Assembly: GCA_902600225.1 (NCBI GenBank)
Contig: CACKIH010000012.1
Span: 1 to 35,145 of the forward strand
Direction of reading: 5' to 3'
DNA: 35,145 bases
Source of the DNA: an uncultured Alphaproteobacteria bacterium
GTDB lineage: Bacteria > Pseudomonadota > Alphaproteobacteria > HIMB59 > GCA-002718135
A model generated the notes under the pieces. The model ran no database searches. It was not told the origin of the DNA and was given only the letters and a program-made list of their open reading frames with translations. Made by a program: the position numbers and the translations under genes. Of the stretch, positions 34,626 through 35,145 are shown piece by piece. The first letter of the stretch is position 1, and each line of letters opens with the position of its first letter.

Positions 34626-35145
34626 TAATTTTTATAAGATCACCTTTATTTATTTTACCATCATTTAAAGGATCTAAATATATTCCTAAATTTATATGGT
34701 TGTATATTTTTTTTAGATTAAAAGGAATATTAAGATTTATATCAGAAGTTTTGGGTTTTATATTGGTTGCTGAACATCTGGGAATTTCTTTAATTACTTT
34801 AAATTTTAAATCATTAATTGTTAAAACTTTACCTAATAGCTTCCTTTCTTCCCATTTATCTAAATCCTCTACATATATATTTCCTCTAAAACGCTCATGT
34901 TCAATTTGATGATTAGATTGTTTTTCGAAGTCTTTAATACTGTTTAAATTTATTAATGATATTGATTTATTTGGCATTGTATCAAAAAAAGGATTCATAT
35001 TATCTTTTAATAAATTGATATTATTTATATTTGGTAAAATATCCTCAAGTTTGCTACATAAGATTTTTACTTCATGTTGATTATCAATATTTGTTTTTAA
35101 AATTATTTTATTTTCAAATTCTAGTATTAAAAAATTATCTTCTAA
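34618..35145 (-). CDS. MOSC-domain protein, N-terminus beyond the right edge
   Basis: The frame is open from the stop at 34618 to the window edge, so the ATG at 34998 is probably internal and the true start lies outside. The visible part (about 175 residues) ends with the MOSC core: HERFRGNIYVED, the putative cofactor Cys in RCSATNIKPKTSDINLNIP, then NLGIYLDPLNDGKINKGDLIKI. The upstream stretch (SKLEDILPN...) looks like the MOSC N-terminal beta-barrel. MOSC proteins handle molybdenum cofactor or persulfide sulfur; mARC-like N-oxide reduction is possible. It is translationally coupled to the permease genes, which is an unusual partner. Confidence 0.8.
   Translation of the reverse strand, partial: LEDNFLILEFENKIILKTNIDNQHEVKILCSKLEDILPNINNINLLKDNMNPFFDTMPNKSISLINLNSIKDFEKQSNHQIEHERFRGNIYVEDLDKWEERKLLGKVLTINDLKFKVIKEIPRCSATNIKPKTSDINLNIPFNLKKIYNHINLGIYLDPLNDGKINKGDLIKINE

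Noticed and set aside
1..35145. CRISPR arrays, insertion sequences, prophage genes
   Set aside because: No regularly spaced direct repeats, transposase, integrase or phage structural genes were seen.

Overview
The window is a dense, very AT-rich stretch of bacterial chromosome with almost no non-coding DNA: no gene-free gap exceeds about 250 bases, and many neighbouring genes abut or overlap by a few bases. Gene content and order point to a streamlined free-living marine alphaproteobacterium of the SAR11 (Pelagibacterales) type or a similar lineage. The pointers are a pcm-like/tolC/popZ-like/valS block, dgt next to argS, the alphaproteobacterial general amino-acid transporter aapJQMP, an NDUFS4-type complex I accessory protein, and an SOS box of the alphaproteobacterial GTTC-N7-GTTC form. 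The taxonomic call is inference from synteny and composition, not from a marker search.

Layout. 1-1268 (minus): the 5' part of argS and dgt. 1323-2435 (plus): an IscA/ErpA-type Fe-S carrier and xthA. 2438-9071 (minus): pcm-like methyltransferase, tolC, a very short PopZ-like protein, valS and ilvD. 9196-9391 (plus): tRNA-Cys(GCA) and tRNA-Asn(GTT). 9396-10559 (minus): an MFS transporter. 10644-12364 (minus): umuD-umuC under a LexA-type box, with an apparent frameshift at a seven-base G run near the end of umuD. 12504-13205 (plus): alaX. 13207-17314 (minus): aapJ, a strong intrinsic terminator/attenuator, then aapQ, aapM and aapP. 17477-19372 (plus): a MetC-type lyase and a TauE/SafE exporter behind a leader rich in potential stem-loops.

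19386-26769 (minus) is the most distinctive part. Just downstream of tRNA-Arg(TCT) lies a tight run: GFA-family protein, IolC-like kinase, IolB, class II aldolase, MtnP, MtnA, a fused class II aldolase/short-chain dehydrogenase, and a small cupin. It appears to join the lower inositol branch (IolB, IolC and an IolJ-like aldolase) to a methylthioadenosine/5'-deoxyadenosine salvage route (MtnP, MtnA, aldolase). Both routes would end in an aldol cleavage giving DHAP. The upper inositol enzymes and the classical mtnBCD/E genes are not in the window.

26909-31210 (minus) is a second tight operon: a tyrosine-phosphatase-like protein, apt, thiolase, acyl-CoA dehydrogenase and NDUFS4-like protein. Apt could reclaim the adenine released by MtnP. 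31259-35145 (minus) holds a carbohydrate-type ABC importer (two permeases and a binding protein, no ATPase in the window) preceded by a MOSC protein that runs off the right edge. In both importers a terminator hairpin directly follows the binding-protein gene, and its U-tract runs at or nearly into the next start codon.
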